DNA of 64,000 nucleotides from Erythrobacteraceae bacterium WH01K (GCA_027941995.1 CP115966.1:1736001-1800000); one strand, 5' to 3'. Numbered from the stretch's first letter, positions 43,212 to 53,010 are shown. The notes: generated by a model not told the origin, from the letters alone. A program made the numbers and translations.

Positions 43212-44204
43212 TCAGTCGTGCACCGCCTTGATCAGCGGGCCGTAGCCGCTCTCGCCCAGCCATGCGAGCTGGGTTTCGCGGGTGGCCTCGTTGATCCCGA
43301 CCTGCGGGATGCGGCTGCCGCTGACCTCGGCACGCAGCGGACGCGTGCCTGCCGGCATGGCGATCGTCCGGGCGATCAGGCGCGGTATGTCCATCGGATC
43401 GGCGGAGCGGCCCGAACCGTCTTCGGTCCCCATGCGGGCGACGACCTGCGGATAGCCGGAGGTATGGACGTCCTGCGCACGCTCTTTCAGCGCCTTTGTA
43501 TAAATGTTGCGATTGACCCAGACCTCGGTCGGATAGCCGCCCGGCTCTACGATGGTCACGTCGATATTGTGGGGCACCAGTTCGTAGGCCATCGCCTCGC
43601 TGGTCGCTTCCAGCGCGAATTTGGTTGGCGAGTAGTGGCCGGAATAGGGGATGATGACCCGGCCAAGCTGGCTGGAAATCTGGAATATCTGTCCGCCGCC
43701 CTTCGCCCGCATTCTCGGAAGCACGGCACGGGCCATGCGGTGCGCGCCGAAGACGTTGGTATCGTACATGAGCATGGTCGCTTCCATGTCCTGTACCTCG
43801 ATCGGGCCCGACAGGCCGATGCCGGCATTGTTGACCAGCACGTCCAGCCCGCCGCCGTTCAGGCGCTCCGCTTCCTCGACGCCCGCCATCACGCTCTCGT
43901 CGTCGGTCACGTCGATCTCGATGATAAAGAGCTGCAAGCCTTCCGCCATCGCTAGGTTGCGCAGTTCGTCCGCCTCGGGCCGGGGCATGTTGCGCATCGT
44001 GGCGAACACCTTCGCGCCCAGACGCGCGTAATGCTCCGCCCCCAACCGGCCGAAACCGGAAGAGCAGCCGGTGATGAGAACCGACTTGCCCGAGAGGTCG
44101 GGCGTTGCCTCGACCAGGTCGGCCTGTGCGCGCAGTGAGGTCGCGGCGAGAGCGCCGGTGGCAGCAGCGCCGGCAAGGAGCGAGCGGCGGGTGAGGGCGG
44201 TCAT
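43212..44204 (-). CDS. SDR family oxidoreductase with Tat signal peptide
   Basis: 330 residues. The N-terminus MTALTRRSLLAGAAATGALA is a twin-arginine signal (RR at 6-7) with a likely cleavage after LRAQA. The SDR domain has the nucleotide motif TGCSSGFG, NNAG in VLVNNAGIGLSG, Ser in QISSQLG and YxxxK in YSPTK. Tat export of a folded Rossmann enzyme implies it carries its nucleotide to the periplasm, which is unusual for SDRs. Substrate unknown. Confidence 0.85.
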   Translation of the reverse strand: MTALTRRSLLAGAAATGALAATSLRAQADLVEATPDLSGKSVLITGCSSGFGRLGAEHYARLGAKVFATMRNMPRPEADELRNLAMAEGLQLFIIEIDVTDDESVMAGVEEAERLNGGGLDVLVNNAGIGLSGPIEVQDMEATMLMYDTNVFGAHRMARAVLPRMRAKGGGQIFQISSQLGRVIIPYSGHYSPTKFALEATSEAMAYELVPHNIDVTIVEPGGYPTEVWVNRNIYTKALKERAQDVHTSGYPQVVARMGTEDGSGRSADPMDIPRLIARTIAMPAGTRPLRAEVSGSRIPQVGINEATRETQLAWLGESGYGPLIKAVHD

Positions 44205-44312
44205 ACAGTATCTCCAGACATCGACGGCACGGCAGGTTTCGGGGTTCGGCATGAGCCTGCCGGAAGCGTTCCCGTCACCTTTTTTTCAGGTTTACCCTGT
44301 AGCGCGCAGCAC

Positions 44313-45350
44313 ATGCAAATATCCAAGCCAAAACACGCAGCCGCCTTTCGCAGACGCGCCCTGACTGCGTTCGCCGGGCTGGCCATGTTGAGTGCCTGCA
44401 GCGAACCGAGCGTGGCCGACCGGATTGCGCGTGCCGAAAGCAACCTGCAATCGGGCGATCTGAAGGCCGCGCGTCTCGACCTGATTTCGGTGGTGAACGA
44501 ACAGCCGGACAACCGCGACGCCCGCCTGAAACTGGCGCAGACCTATCTCGCGCTGGAAGACGGCGAAGGGGCCTGGTCGCAGCTCGACGCGCTGGGGGAC
44601 ACAGGGGCCGATCTCGCGGTCCTGCGCGCCGAGGCGGAACTTTACCGCGGACGACCTGCCGAAGCGCTGGAGCTGGCAGCGACGACAGACGACGCGGACG
44701 CCCACCGCATCAGGGCCCGCGCGCATGTCGCGCTCGGCGACTTCGATGCGGCCCGCAGCGAACTGGAGAAAGGCGTCGAAGCGTCACCCGGCGATGCTGC
44801 CATCCTGTCGGATTATGCCCTTTTCGCACTCGCGGACGGGGACACGCCGAAAGCGAGCGAGCTTACCCGGCGTGCGGCCAAGGCTGCGCCGGATGCCATC
44901 GGCACGCGCCTCGCGATGGGACGCCTCGCGCTTGCAAAGGAGTCGCCCGACCGTGCCCTGTCGCATTTCGATGCGATCCTGGAACAGCGTGCCGACCATG
45001 CCGCCGCAGTCATCGGCAAGGCGGATGCGCTTGGCGAGTTGGGCCAGCTGGACGCGCTGGAGGATTTCCTGGACGCCAATGAAGCCACCCTGGGAAGCGA
45101 CCTGAGATTCGCCGTCCTCCAGGCCCGCCTTGCCGCGACGAGGGGCGAATGGGAAGAAGTGCGCGCTCTCCTGCAATCGCGGGAGAAAGAACTGCGCGAC
45201 CAACCCGAGGGAGCGTATATCTACGCCACCGCGCTCACTCAGCTGGGCAATCGCGAACTGGCGCGAACCTATCTGACAAGGCTGGAGACACGGTATCCGG
45301 GCGACCCGCGCGTTGCCCAGCTTCGTTCGCGGATCCAGTCTTCCGACTGA
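44313..45350 (+). CDS. TPR-repeat lipoprotein
   Basis: 345 residues. Signal peptide with a lipobox-like LSACSEPS (Cys about 29), then about seven degenerate tetratricopeptide repeats; examples are ARLDLISVVNEQPDNRDAR and ARSELEKGVEASPGDAAIL. Such lipoproteins act as scaffolds in the periplasm. It converges with a PEP-CTERM protein gene, and PEP-CTERM export loci often encode a TPR lipoprotein (PrsT), though this one is much shorter. The link is suggestive only. Confidence 0.8.
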   Translation: MQISKPKHAAAFRRRALTAFAGLAMLSACSEPSVADRIARAESNLQSGDLKAARLDLISVVNEQPDNRDARLKLAQTYLALEDGEGAWSQLDALGDTGADLAVLRAEAELYRGRPAEALELAATTDDADAHRIRARAHVALGDFDAARSELEKGVEASPGDAAILSDYALFALADGDTPKASELTRRAAKAAPDAIGTRLAMGRLALAKESPDRALSHFDAILEQRADHAAAVIGKADALGELGQLDALEDFLDANEATLGSDLRFAVLQARLAATRGEWEEVRALLQSREKELRDQPEGAYIYATALTQLGNRELARTYLTRLETRYPGDPRVAQLRSRIQSSD

Positions 45351-45374
45351 CCGGGCGCGAAACACCCGGATACG

Positions 45375-45412
45375 AAAAAGGGCGGGCCGCATCACGCGAC
45401 CCGCCCTTTTTT
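45375..45412. terminator. Bidirectional intrinsic terminator
   Basis: Stem AAAAAGGGCGGG / CCCGCCCTTTTTT, T/A rich on both sides, between the convergent TPR lipoprotein and PEP-CTERM genes. Confidence 0.88.
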
Positions 45413-45435
45413 CAGGCTTGCATAGTCTCGGCCGG

Positions 45436-45825
45436 TCAGCCGACGAGCTTGCGCCGACGAGTGCGGGCTAGGCCGATCCCGACCAGGCCCAAGCCGAACA
45501 GGCCGAGCATGCCCGGCTCGGGAACCTGCGTACCGCCCGACGTGCTGCCGCCCGAGGTCGAACCGCCGCTGGTCGTCGTGGTCGAGCCGCCCGTAGTGGT
45601 CGAGCCACCCGACGTCGTGGAACCGCCGGACGTGGTGGAGCCGCCGCTGCTGGTGCTGCCGCCGCTGGAACCGGTGTAGTGACCGCAATCCCAATAGTGC
45701 GAGTGCGTACCGCCGCCGCCCCAGTTGCCCCAGTTGCCCCACGTGCCCCACCAGGTGGCGGATGCGGGCGTTGCCAGAGACAGTCCGGCGATTGCTGCCG
45801 TTGCGAAAAGAAGTTTCCGAGCCAT
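45436..45825 (-). CDS. PEP-CTERM sorting-domain protein with Gly/Ser/Thr repeats
   Basis: 129 residues. Sec signal ending TPASAT, a Trp/Gly-rich start (WWGTWGNWGNWGGGG), then a run of GGST repeats (about residues 56-97), and the sorting signal VPEPGMLGLFGLGLVGIGLA followed by RTRRRK. PEP-CTERM proteins are processed by an exosortase and displayed at the surface or in biofilm matrix; no exosortase is in this window. The GGST codons form tandem DNA repeats, so the count may vary between strains. Confidence 0.9.
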   Translation of the reverse strand: MARKLLFATAAIAGLSLATPASATWWGTWGNWGNWGGGGTHSHYWDCGHYTGSSGGSTSSGGSTTSGGSTTSGGSTTTGGSTTTTSGGSTSGGSTSGGTQVPEPGMLGLFGLGLVGIGLARTRRRKLVG

Positions 45826-45977
45826 AACGTCGTTCCCCTGAGAATGGTTTACGACATGGAATGCAGCTTGCGTGCCAGTTCCCGCCAGCTGCGACTTGTA
45901 ATGGTTAACGGGCTTTCCGAGCCCAGCGAGTTGTCAAGAAAATCGACAATTTTCGCCGGGATCCGGCGGGCGGCGGG

Positions 45978-46547
45978 CTAGTCCTGCATCCGCAGCGCGA
46001 CGTCGCTGGCGAAGCGTCCGTCGTCGCCCTTGGCCAGCCATTCCGCTTCTGCACCGACGGCGGCGAGCATCTGGACCAGATCGTCCTGCTCGCCCTTGGG
46101 ATAGTTGCCGAGGACGTGGCCGTGCACCGCGTCCTTGTGTCCGGGATGACCGATGCCGAGCCGGATGCGGCGGTAATCCGGGCCGACATGCTGTCCGATG
46201 GACCGCAGGCCGTTGTGGCCAGCATGACCGCCACCCTGCTTCACCTTCACCTTGTACGGCGCGATGTCGAGCTCGTCATGGAATACGGTGAGGGCGCCTT
46301 CGTCCAGCTTGTAGAAACGCAGCGTCTCGCCGACGCTGCGGCCGCTTTCGTTCATGAATGTCGCCGGCTTCAGCAAGACGATCTTCTCGGGCCCGATGCG
46401 GCCTTCCTGCACCCAGCCGGAGAACTTCTTCTGCACCGGGCCGAAGCCGTGCATGTTGGCGATGACGTCGACCGCCATGAAGCCGACATTGTGGCGGTTC
46501 ATCGTGTATTTCGGCCCCGGATTGCCGAGCCCTGTCCAGATCTGCAT
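45978..46547 (-). CDS. pth: Peptidyl-tRNA hydrolase
   Basis: 189 residues. It recycles tRNA from peptidyl-tRNA. Family signatures are TGLGNPGPKYTMNRHNVGFM with the catalytic His, PATFMNESG, and the conserved HDELDI and GGGHAGHNGLRSI. Complete and typical. Its promoter, or read-through from rplY, must cross the 280-base gap at 46548-46827. Confidence 0.97.
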   Translation of the reverse strand: MQIWTGLGNPGPKYTMNRHNVGFMAVDVIANMHGFGPVQKKFSGWVQEGRIGPEKIVLLKPATFMNESGRSVGETLRFYKLDEGALTVFHDELDIAPYKVKVKQGGGHAGHNGLRSIGQHVGPDYRRIRLGIGHPGHKDAVHGHVLGNYPKGEQDDLVQMLAAVGAEAEWLAKGDDGRFASDVALRMQD

Positions 46548-46670
46548 GGGGGCTGGATAAAGAAGTGCGCGTGCGAGGCAATGTTTGAGTTTCGGCAGGG
46601 TCCCTGTGGCCGAACGCGCAAAGGCTGGTCGTATCGAATGGTCGCAGCTTTATGGACCGATGGCGAAGCC

Positions 46671-46733
46671 CGGTCGGCGACGAGCCGACCGCAAGGGCGA
46701 CTGCCCGCCCGCAGCGAAGTGCCCAAAGGGCAC
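46671..46733. repeat. Cluster of short hairpins in the pth-rplY gap
   Basis: Within the 280-base gap 46548-46827 I see CGGTCGGC / GCCGACCG (46671-46691, 5-base loop) and GTGCCC / GGGCAC (46719-46733, 3-base loop), both perfect, followed by the rplY terminator at 46775-46806. The stretch is repetitive in character (GCGA and CCGC motifs) and carries no credible gene. It may be a REP-like element or a structured leader. Confidence 0.45.
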
Positions 46734-46774
46734 GAGAGCGAGGAAACCGCGCACCGAACGGCGTGCACAAAACA

Positions 46775-46806
46775 AAAACGCCGGCCTCTCTCGAGACCGG
46801 CGTTTC
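46775..46806 (-). terminator. Intrinsic terminator of rplY
   Basis: Stem AAACGCCGG / CCGGCGTTT with a purine/pyrimidine loop; on the - strand it ends in TTTTTGTTTT. It lies 22 bases beyond the rplY stop. Confidence 0.82.
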
Positions 46807-46827
46807 GTGTTTCGAATGACGCAGAGC

Positions 46828-47514
46828 TTATTCGCTCTTGTCTTCCTGTTCCTGCGCGGCGTCGTCGTCCGGACCCTGCTCGGTAGCAGCGGTTTCGCCC
46901 GGCTCCATGTCTTCGCCGGTCTGGTCGTCGCCTTCGCTCTTCTTCAGAGCGGACGGGGCAACCAGCGTTGCGATCGTGAAGTCGCGGTCCGTGATGGCGC
47001 TTTCGCTGCCTTCGGGAAGGGTGACTTCGCTGATGTGGATCGAGTCGCCGACTTCCTTGCCTTCGACGTTGATTTCGATCTCGCCCGGGATCTTGTCCGC
47101 ATCGCAGACCAGTTCCAGCTCGTGACGGACAACGTTCAGAACGCCGCCCTTCTTCAGGCCGGGGCTGGTTTCTTCATTGATGAAGACAACCGGGACGCTG
47201 ACGTCGATCTTCGCGCCCTTCGCAAGACGGAAGAAATCGGCGTGGATCGGACGGTCGGTGACCGGGTGGAAAGCGACATCCTTGGGGATGGTGCGAACCT
47301 TCTTGCCGCCGATCTCGATGCTGACGAGGGAGTTCATGAAGTGACCGGTCATCAGCTGACGGACCAGTTCCTTCTCCTCGACGTGGATCGGGGTGGGTTC
47401 TTCCTTGCCGCCATAGACAACGGCGGGAACACGGCCTTCGCGACGCAGTGCACGGGAGGCTCCCTTGCCTGCCCGTTCGCGCGTTTCGGCCGGCAGGTTC
47501 AGAGCATCGCTCAT
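46828..47514 (-). CDS. rplY: 50S ribosomal protein L25/general stress protein Ctc
   Basis: 228 residues, the long CTC form with an N-terminal L25 domain ([40 protein letters not shown]) and a C-terminal TL5-like beta domain, ending in an acidic tail (Asp/Glu/Gln-rich). It binds 5S rRNA. In the order rplY-pth, as in many proteobacteria. Confidence 0.95.
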   Translation of the reverse strand: MSDALNLPAETRERAGKGASRALRREGRVPAVVYGGKEEPTPIHVEEKELVRQLMTGHFMNSLVSIEIGGKKVRTIPKDVAFHPVTDRPIHADFFRLAKGAKIDVSVPVVFINEETSPGLKKGGVLNVVRHELELVCDADKIPGEIEINVEGKEVGDSIHISEVTLPEGSESAITDRDFTIATLVAPSALKKSEGDDQTGEDMEPGETAATEQGPDDDAAQEQEDKSE

Positions 47515-47680
47515 ATCGCTTACCTTTCAAAATGCATGTGCTGTAATATCCGGATCCACCACGCCTCCAGGGATGACCATGGTGTCCGAAGCCGCGGCCC
47601 TTACGGGCGCAGGCGGGCAAAAGCAAGGGATTTGGCCGCTGCATCCGCGCATCGGGAACGGCTGACGGACGTGGTCGCCG

Positions 47681-48586
47681 CTACCGCATCCGGGTGACGG
47701 TGTAGCCTGCCGCTCGAAGAAGCACTGGCAAGCCCTCCGGCCCGCCCATATGCCCCGCGCCAACGGCAATCAGCGGGCGGGGGCGCTGTTCCAACATGGC
47801 GGTGATGACCGGCATCCAGGCCCTGTTGCGGCCCTCGACCAGCGCCTCGCGCAGTTCGGGGTCGTCGAGCAGGCTTTCCTCTCCCGGGTCGAGCATTCCC
47901 TCGACATCGCCTGCCAGCCAGCGCTCGGCAGTCTTGCGGCCCGCGTCGTCGCCCCGCATGGCTTCCTTGATCGTCACGGCCAGAAGTTCTCGCTGGTCCT
48001 CTTCCGGCAGGCTGTCGAACACGCCCAGCTGCGCCACCGCGCCTTCCACTTCGCGAACGGGCCTGCCGGGGCGGAACGTGTTGACAAGCGCCTTGTCCAC
48101 GCCGTTGGCCTTGTCATTGGAAGATTGGGATTCCTGCGCCAGGATCAGCGCGGCGCCCCATGTCTCGACAGCGCCGAAGTCGTTCGGACCGTAGGGGCTG
48201 CGCCTGACCAGTTCGGCCAGTTGGGAATGCAGTTCAGCCGGAACGCGCTGCGTCAGGGCAGGCTGGCCCGGCGTATGGGACAGGCGCGCGAAAACGGCGG
48301 CAATGGCGTCCCCGTCGTCCAGAGCGGCAATCTCGACCGCGAGCAGGTCCGCTTCCTCCACCGCCAGCATGACCGCTTCGCTGCGCCAGCGCGCATTGCC
48401 GGGCAGGGCGTGGATGGTCCCGAACAGCCAGCCTTCGACCTCTCCATCGGCAGAGGCGATTTCCCAGATGGCGGGTGTGCCTTGGACGGGGGGCGAGGGC
48501 GGTTCGCGAGCATCGTCGCACGACGCCGCAGCCAGCAGGACGCAGCCTGCCAGTAGGGACTTGAGCAAACGCCGCCAGACTTTCAC
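47681..48586 (-). CDS. TraB/GumN family lipoprotein-like protein (copy 1)
   Basis: 301 residues. The N-terminus is hydrophobic with a lipobox-like LAAASCDD (Cys about 23). The TraB/GumN pattern is WLFGTIHALPGNARWRS with the GTxH motif, and near the end PLIAVGAGHMGGPEGL with the GxxH motif; both are the conserved metal/catalytic-type His positions of this family, related to Tiki-like metalloproteases (family knowledge). It follows a homologue at 48617-49570 by 30 bases. Probably periplasmic. Substrate unknown. Confidence 0.85.
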   Translation of the reverse strand: MKVWRRLLKSLLAGCVLLAAASCDDAREPPSPPVQGTPAIWEIASADGEVEGWLFGTIHALPGNARWRSEAVMLAVEEADLLAVEIAALDDGDAIAAVFARLSHTPGQPALTQRVPAELHSQLAELVRRSPYGPNDFGAVETWGAALILAQESQSSNDKANGVDKALVNTFRPGRPVREVEGAVAQLGVFDSLPEEDQRELLAVTIKEAMRGDDAGRKTAERWLAGDVEGMLDPGEESLLDDPELREALVEGRNRAWMPVITAMLEQRPRPLIAVGAGHMGGPEGLPVLLRAAGYTVTRMR

Positions 48587-48616
48587 AGCGCGCCCGCAGT
48601 CAGGGCAAACGCCACA

Positions 48617-49570
48617 TCACTGGACGCGCAGCGCCGTGATCCCGCGCTCTGCCAGCAAGTCCTGCACCGAATTGTTGCCGGCAAGATGCCCTGCGCCAAC
48701 CGCCATGAACACCTTGCCCGGTTCGTCCAGGCGATCGTCGATCCAGACCGCCCAATCGGCATTGCGGGAATAGAGAAGCCGCTCGGCCAGCACGGGGTCT
48801 TCCTCGAACGCCTCGTTCAGGAGATCGGCCAGGCCCTCGGCATCGCCGACCGCCCATTCATCGACCATCTTCTGAAGCTCGTCTGCCAGCGTGTCGATTT
48901 CTTCCGCCCCTTCCAGCAGGAAACGCATCTGGGCATCCATCGGCAATTCGTCGAAGATCGACATCTGGAACTCGACGGTCTCCAGCGCGCTGCGTTTCTT
49001 CGATCCGTCGGAGATATCCTCCAGCACCGATTCCGCACCGGCGGCCGGGCTGAAGCCAGCTTCCGACAGGGCGCTGTTGCTCAGCATCAGGGCGGCGAAC
49101 CACGGTTCCATCGTGTCGAACGAGTCGGGCAGCAGGCCCAGCTTCGCCATCGCACCCTCGTAGATGGCCAGCTGATCCTCGTTCATGAGGCCGCGCAGCG
49201 TACCTTCCTGCAGGAGCGCCTTCGACACGATCACCTGCTGCATTGCGGCCATCGCTTCGGGGTTCATGTCGATTTCCGTCACCAGCTCGTCGGAAGAATC
49301 GAGGGCAGCGGCGAGTTCTCCCCGATACCAATCGACATCTGCGGGCAGCGAATGGACCGTGCCGAACAGGTAGATAGTCGTGTCCTCGTCCGCGACTTTC
49401 CACAGGGCCGGCACTCCGCTGCCGGTTTCGTCCAGGCCGACTGCTTCCGCCGGGACCGTCCTGGCCGGGACGGGCGACGGCAATTGCTGGTCCTGCGCCG
49501 CGGCAGGGCCGGCGAGGCAAAGGGCGGAGGACAGGGCAAAAGCTGCGCTGGCAAGGATCGGGAATCGCAT
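48617..49570 (-). CDS. TraB/GumN family secreted protein (copy 2)
   Basis: 317 residues. Sec signal ending GPAAAQDQ (about residue 25). The conserved motifs are YLFGTVHSLPADVDWYR (GTxH) and VFMAVGAGHLAGNNSVQDLL (GxxH), parallel to copy 1. The start 49570 is fixed by GAAGGAGATTGT just upstream. The two genes form a tandem pair; both may be cotranscribed with this one first. Confidence 0.87.
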   Translation of the reverse strand: MRFPILASAAFALSSALCLAGPAAAQDQQLPSPVPARTVPAEAVGLDETGSGVPALWKVADEDTTIYLFGTVHSLPADVDWYRGELAAALDSSDELVTEIDMNPEAMAAMQQVIVSKALLQEGTLRGLMNEDQLAIYEGAMAKLGLLPDSFDTMEPWFAALMLSNSALSEAGFSPAAGAESVLEDISDGSKKRSALETVEFQMSIFDELPMDAQMRFLLEGAEEIDTLADELQKMVDEWAVGDAEGLADLLNEAFEEDPVLAERLLYSRNADWAVWIDDRLDEPGKVFMAVGAGHLAGNNSVQDLLAERGITALRVQ

Positions 49571-49682
49571 ACAATCTCCTTCGATCACACGCTCTGCCCG
49601 CGCAAGGGTGAATGCAGGGCTAACCCGCCTTTGCAGCGACGCGGCCTGCCCGCTGCGTGCAGTGCAGCATTGACCGCTCCAG

Positions 49683-50666
49683 ATGGCTAAGGCAGTGGGC
49701 CAGCCCATGGACCGCCTGCCCGAACGAAACCGCGGCCGCAATCCTGCGGCGTCCTTCCAGGACATGATCCTCGCCCTCCACGATTTCTGGAGCGCGCATG
49801 GCTGCCTGATCCTCCAGCCCTACGACATGCGGATGGGGGCGGGCACGTTCCACACAGCGACTACGCTGCGCGCGCTGGGGCCGGAGCCGTGGAATGCCGC
49901 CTTCGTACAGCCCTGCCGCCGCCCAACCGACGGGCGCTATGGCGAGAACCCGAACCGGCTGCAGCATTACTACCAGTACCAGGTGATCCTGAAACCGAGC
50001 CCGCCGGACATCCAGGACCTTTATCTGGAAAGCCTTCGCGTCATCGGCATCGATCCGCTGAAGCATGACATACGCTTCGTGGAGGACGACTGGGAAAGCC
50101 CGACGCTGGGTGCATGGGGGCTGGGCTGGGAAGTCTGGTGCGACGGGATGGAAGTCACCCAGTTCACCTATTTCCAGCAGATGGGCGGCTTCGACTGCAA
50201 GCCGGTCGCGGGCGAGCTGACCTACGGTCTCGAACGCCTCGCCATGTATATCCAGGGTGTCGACAACGTCTACGATCTGAATTTCAACGGGGGCACGTCC
50301 TCAAGCAGCGAAGCGGTAGGACGCGAAAGACTCGTGACCTATGGCGATGTCTTCCTCGAGAACGAGAAGCAGATGTCGAAGTGGAACTTCGAGGTTGCCG
50401 AGACGGACGCGCTGTTCGACCTGTTCAACAAGGCAGAGGCCGAGTGCAAGAATGCGCTCGCCAATGAAGTGCCCATCGCCGCATACGAGCAGGCGGTCGA
50501 GGCGAGCCACATCTTCAATCTGCTGCAGGCGCGCGGCGTGATCAGCGTGCAGGAGCGCGCCAGCTACATGGGCCGCGTCCGCGACCTCGCGCGCGGGTCG
50601 TGCGAAGCGCACATGGCGAAGGAAGCGCCGGTCTGGGCCGAGAAATATCCGGAGTGGTCGAAATGA
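49683..50666 (+). CDS. glyQ: Glycyl-tRNA synthetase alpha subunit
   Basis: 327 residues. Class II synthetase catalytic chain: [37 protein letters not shown], then [20 protein letters not shown] and the conserved [12 protein letters not shown]. The GlyQ family usually begins a few residues before FQDMI, so the true start could lie nearer 49740 than ATG 49683. It overlaps the glyS start by 4 bases (ATGA), for balanced subunit synthesis. Confidence 0.96.
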   Translation: MAKAVGQPMDRLPERNRGRNPAASFQDMILALHDFWSAHGCLILQPYDMRMGAGTFHTATTLRALGPEPWNAAFVQPCRRPTDGRYGENPNRLQHYYQYQVILKPSPPDIQDLYLESLRVIGIDPLKHDIRFVEDDWESPTLGAWGLGWEVWCDGMEVTQFTYFQQMGGFDCKPVAGELTYGLERLAMYIQGVDNVYDLNFNGGTSSSSEAVGRERLVTYGDVFLENEKQMSKWNFEVAETDALFDLFNKAEAECKNALANEVPIAAYEQAVEASHIFNLLQARGVISVQERASYMGRVRDLARGSCEAHMAKEAPVWAEKYPEWSK

Positions 50667-52984
50667 GCGGGTCCGACTTCCTCCTCGAACTGCGCAGCGA
50701 AGAGATCCCTGCCCGCATGCAGGCCGGCGCGCGTGCCGAACTCGAAAATCTGTTCCGCCGCGAAATGGACGCCGCCGGTGTCGAATGCGGCGGGATTACC
50801 GTCTGGTCGACCCCGCGCCGCCTTGCACTGATCGCGCAGGGATTGCCCGAGGCGACCAAGGCCGTGACCGAAGAGCTGAAAGGCCCACCGGTCGGTGCCC
50901 CCGACCAGGCGCTTGCCGGCTTTTGCCGGAAGGCCGGGGTCGAAAAGGCCGATCTCGAAATCCGCGAGGTGAAGGGCCGCGAAACCTATTTTGCCGTGAA
51001 GAACATTCCCGGCCGCGCGACCAAGGACCTGCTCGCCGAGGCGATCCCTGCCATCATCCGCGATTTCAGCTGGCCCAAGTCGATGCGCTGGGGCGCGGCC
51101 TCCATCAGCACCGAGAGCCTGCGCTGGGTGCGCCCGCTTTCGGGCATCGTCGCGCTGCTGGGCACGGACATCGTCGAGTGCGAGGTGCATGGCGTGACAT
51201 CCGGCGCCGTGACGCTGGGCCACCGCTTCCACCATTCGGGCGACATCACGATCGGTGACGCCGACGACTATGCCATGAAGCTGCGAGCGGCCCATGTCAT
51301 CGTCGACCACGAGGAACGGCAGGACCTGATCCGTTCGGGCGCGACCAAAATTGCCGAAGAAGCAGGCCTCAAGCTGGTCGAGGACGAGGGCCTCGTAATC
51401 GAGAACGCCGGCCTGACCGAATGGCCGGTCCCGCTGCTCGGCCGGTTCGAGGACGATTTCCTCGAGGTTCCGCCCGAGACGATCCAGCTCACCGCGCGCG
51501 TGAACCAGAAATACTTCGTCTGCGAGGACGAGGCGGGCAAACTGGCCAACGCCTTCATCTGCACCGCCAATATCGAGGCGGAAGACGGCGGCGCGCGCGT
51601 GGTCGACGGGAACCGCAAGGTCCTCGCCGCGCGCCTGTCCGACGCGCGCTTCTTCTGGGACGTCGATCGCAAGAAGACGCTGGCCGAGCATGCGAAGGGC
51701 CTCGAACGCATCACCTTCCACGAGAAGCTGGGCACGGTGGCCGATAAGGTAGACCGCGTGGCGAAACTTGCCCGCTGGCTGGCCGAGGAGGGCATCGTCA
51801 AGGCCGACCCCGATCTCGCCGAGCAGGCCGCGCGCCTAGCCAAGGCGGACCTCGTGACCGAGATGGTCGGAGAATTTCCCGAACTTCAAGGGCTTATGGG
51901 TGGATACTACGCCCGCGCCGAAGGTCAGCCCGATGAAGTCGCCGACGCCATTCGTGATCACTACAAGCCGGTGGGGCGGGGCGACGATGTGCCGACAGCG
52001 CCGGTGACGGTGGCGGTGAGTCTTGCGGACAAGCTGGATACATTGGTTAGCTTTTTTGCGGTCGGAGAGAAGCCGACGGGATCCAAAGACCCATTTGCCC
52101 TGCGTAGGGCCGCTATTGGAGTGCTACAACTCTTACTGACCAATGAACTTCGAGTGAAGTTCGGAACAGCGCTGGCGATGCCGTCGAACAGGATCGCTGC
52201 ACATCAGATCGTAGATTCAGTTGAAGAAGCGGAAACTGGCTTTATCCAGTCGATCGGCCGCATGGTGAAATCCGAAAAGGAAGCTAAGGCACTGTTTTCC
52301 GAGCGCCTCCAAGGGTCACGTGACGCATCTCCCTATCTTAATGATACTGCGAAGCTGATTTATGAAGCGCACAAGGGACTTGCCGACCTCCTCGACTTCT
52401 TCGCCGATCGCCTCAAGGTCCAGCAGCGCGAAGCTGGCGTCCGCCACGACCTCATCGATGCGGTCTTCGCGTTGGGCGGCGAGGACGATCTCGTGCGCCT
52501 GCTCGCCCGCGTCCATGCCCTGCAGGCCTTTATCGCGACGGATGACGGCGTGAACCTTCTCGCCGGGTACAAGCGCGCGGCGAATATCCTGAAGAAAGAG
52601 GACTGGCAGCGCGACGATCGTCTGTCCCCCCATACGGGCGAGGAAGATCCGCTGGTGCTGGTCGACGATCCCGACATGAAGGACATCGTCGCTGCACGGG
52701 CCGAAGTGTCGAAAACACTTTCCTACACGCCCGAACCTGCGGAAAAGGCACTGGCGGACGCGCTGGACAGTTCGGAGCGCCGGGCGTCCGAGGCGGTCGA
52801 GGCAGAGGACTTCGCCGCCGCCATGTCGGCTCTCGCCACGCTGCGGGCGCCGATCGACAGCTTTTTCGAGGAGGTCACCGTCAATGCGGACGATCCGGAC
52901 AGGCGCAGCAACCGTCTCGGCCTGCTCGCCCGTTTCCGCGATGCGGTGCATTCCGTGGCCGATTTCAGCAGGATAGAGGGCTGA
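50663..52984 (+). CDS. glyS: Glycyl-tRNA synthetase beta subunit, with unusual internal segment
   Basis: 773 residues, against 689 in E. coli. Start [19 protein letters not shown]; conserved [20 protein letters not shown] and [28 protein letters not shown]; the C-terminal part with [23 protein letters not shown] is typical. Between [12 protein letters not shown] and [14 protein letters not shown] there is a segment of about 85 residues, longer than I expect for the family, encoded in AT-richer DNA with TTA, CTA and TTT-TTT codons (about 52030-52370). Reading frame intact, so the protein is probably functional. Confidence 0.95.
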   Translation: MSGSDFLLELRSEEIPARMQAGARAELENLFRREMDAAGVECGGITVWSTPRRLALIAQGLPEATKAVTEELKGPPVGAPDQALAGFCRKAGVEKADLEIREVKGRETYFAVKNIPGRATKDLLAEAIPAIIRDFSWPKSMRWGAASISTESLRWVRPLSGIVALLGTDIVECEVHGVTSGAVTLGHRFHHSGDITIGDADDYAMKLRAAHVIVDHEERQDLIRSGATKIAEEAGLKLVEDEGLVIENAGLTEWPVPLLGRFEDDFLEVPPETIQLTARVNQKYFVCEDEAGKLANAFICTANIEAEDGGARVVDGNRKVLAARLSDARFFWDVDRKKTLAEHAKGLERITFHEKLGTVADKVDRVAKLARWLAEEGIVKADPDLAEQAARLAKADLVTEMVGEFPELQGLMGGYYARAEGQPDEVADAIRDHYKPVGRGDDVPTAPVTVAVSLADKLDTLVSFFAVGEKPTGSKDPFALRRAAIGVLQLLLTNELRVKFGTALAMPSNRIAAHQIVDSVEEAETGFIQSIGRMVKSEKEAKALFSERLQGSRDASPYLNDTAKLIYEAHKGLADLLDFFADRLKVQQREAGVRHDLIDAVFALGGEDDLVRLLARVHALQAFIATDDGVNLLAGYKRAANILKKEDWQRDDRLSPHTGEEDPLVLVDDPDMKDIVAARAEVSKTLSYTPEPAEKALADALDSSERRASEAVEAEDFAAAMSALATLRAPIDSFFEEVTVNADDPDRRSNRLGLLARFRDAVHSVADFSRIEG

Positions 52985-53010
52985 GATTCTTCGTGTTCTC
53001 CCCGCCAGAG

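Noticed and set aside
45520-45670. Tandem repeats resembling a CRISPR array
   Set aside because: Units are short, in-frame GGST codons without spacers, inside a coding region.
45149-45679. + strand frame ending in Pro/Val/Glu repeats
   Set aside because: The repeats are the complement of the GGST codons of the PEP-CTERM gene, which has signal peptide and sorting signal.
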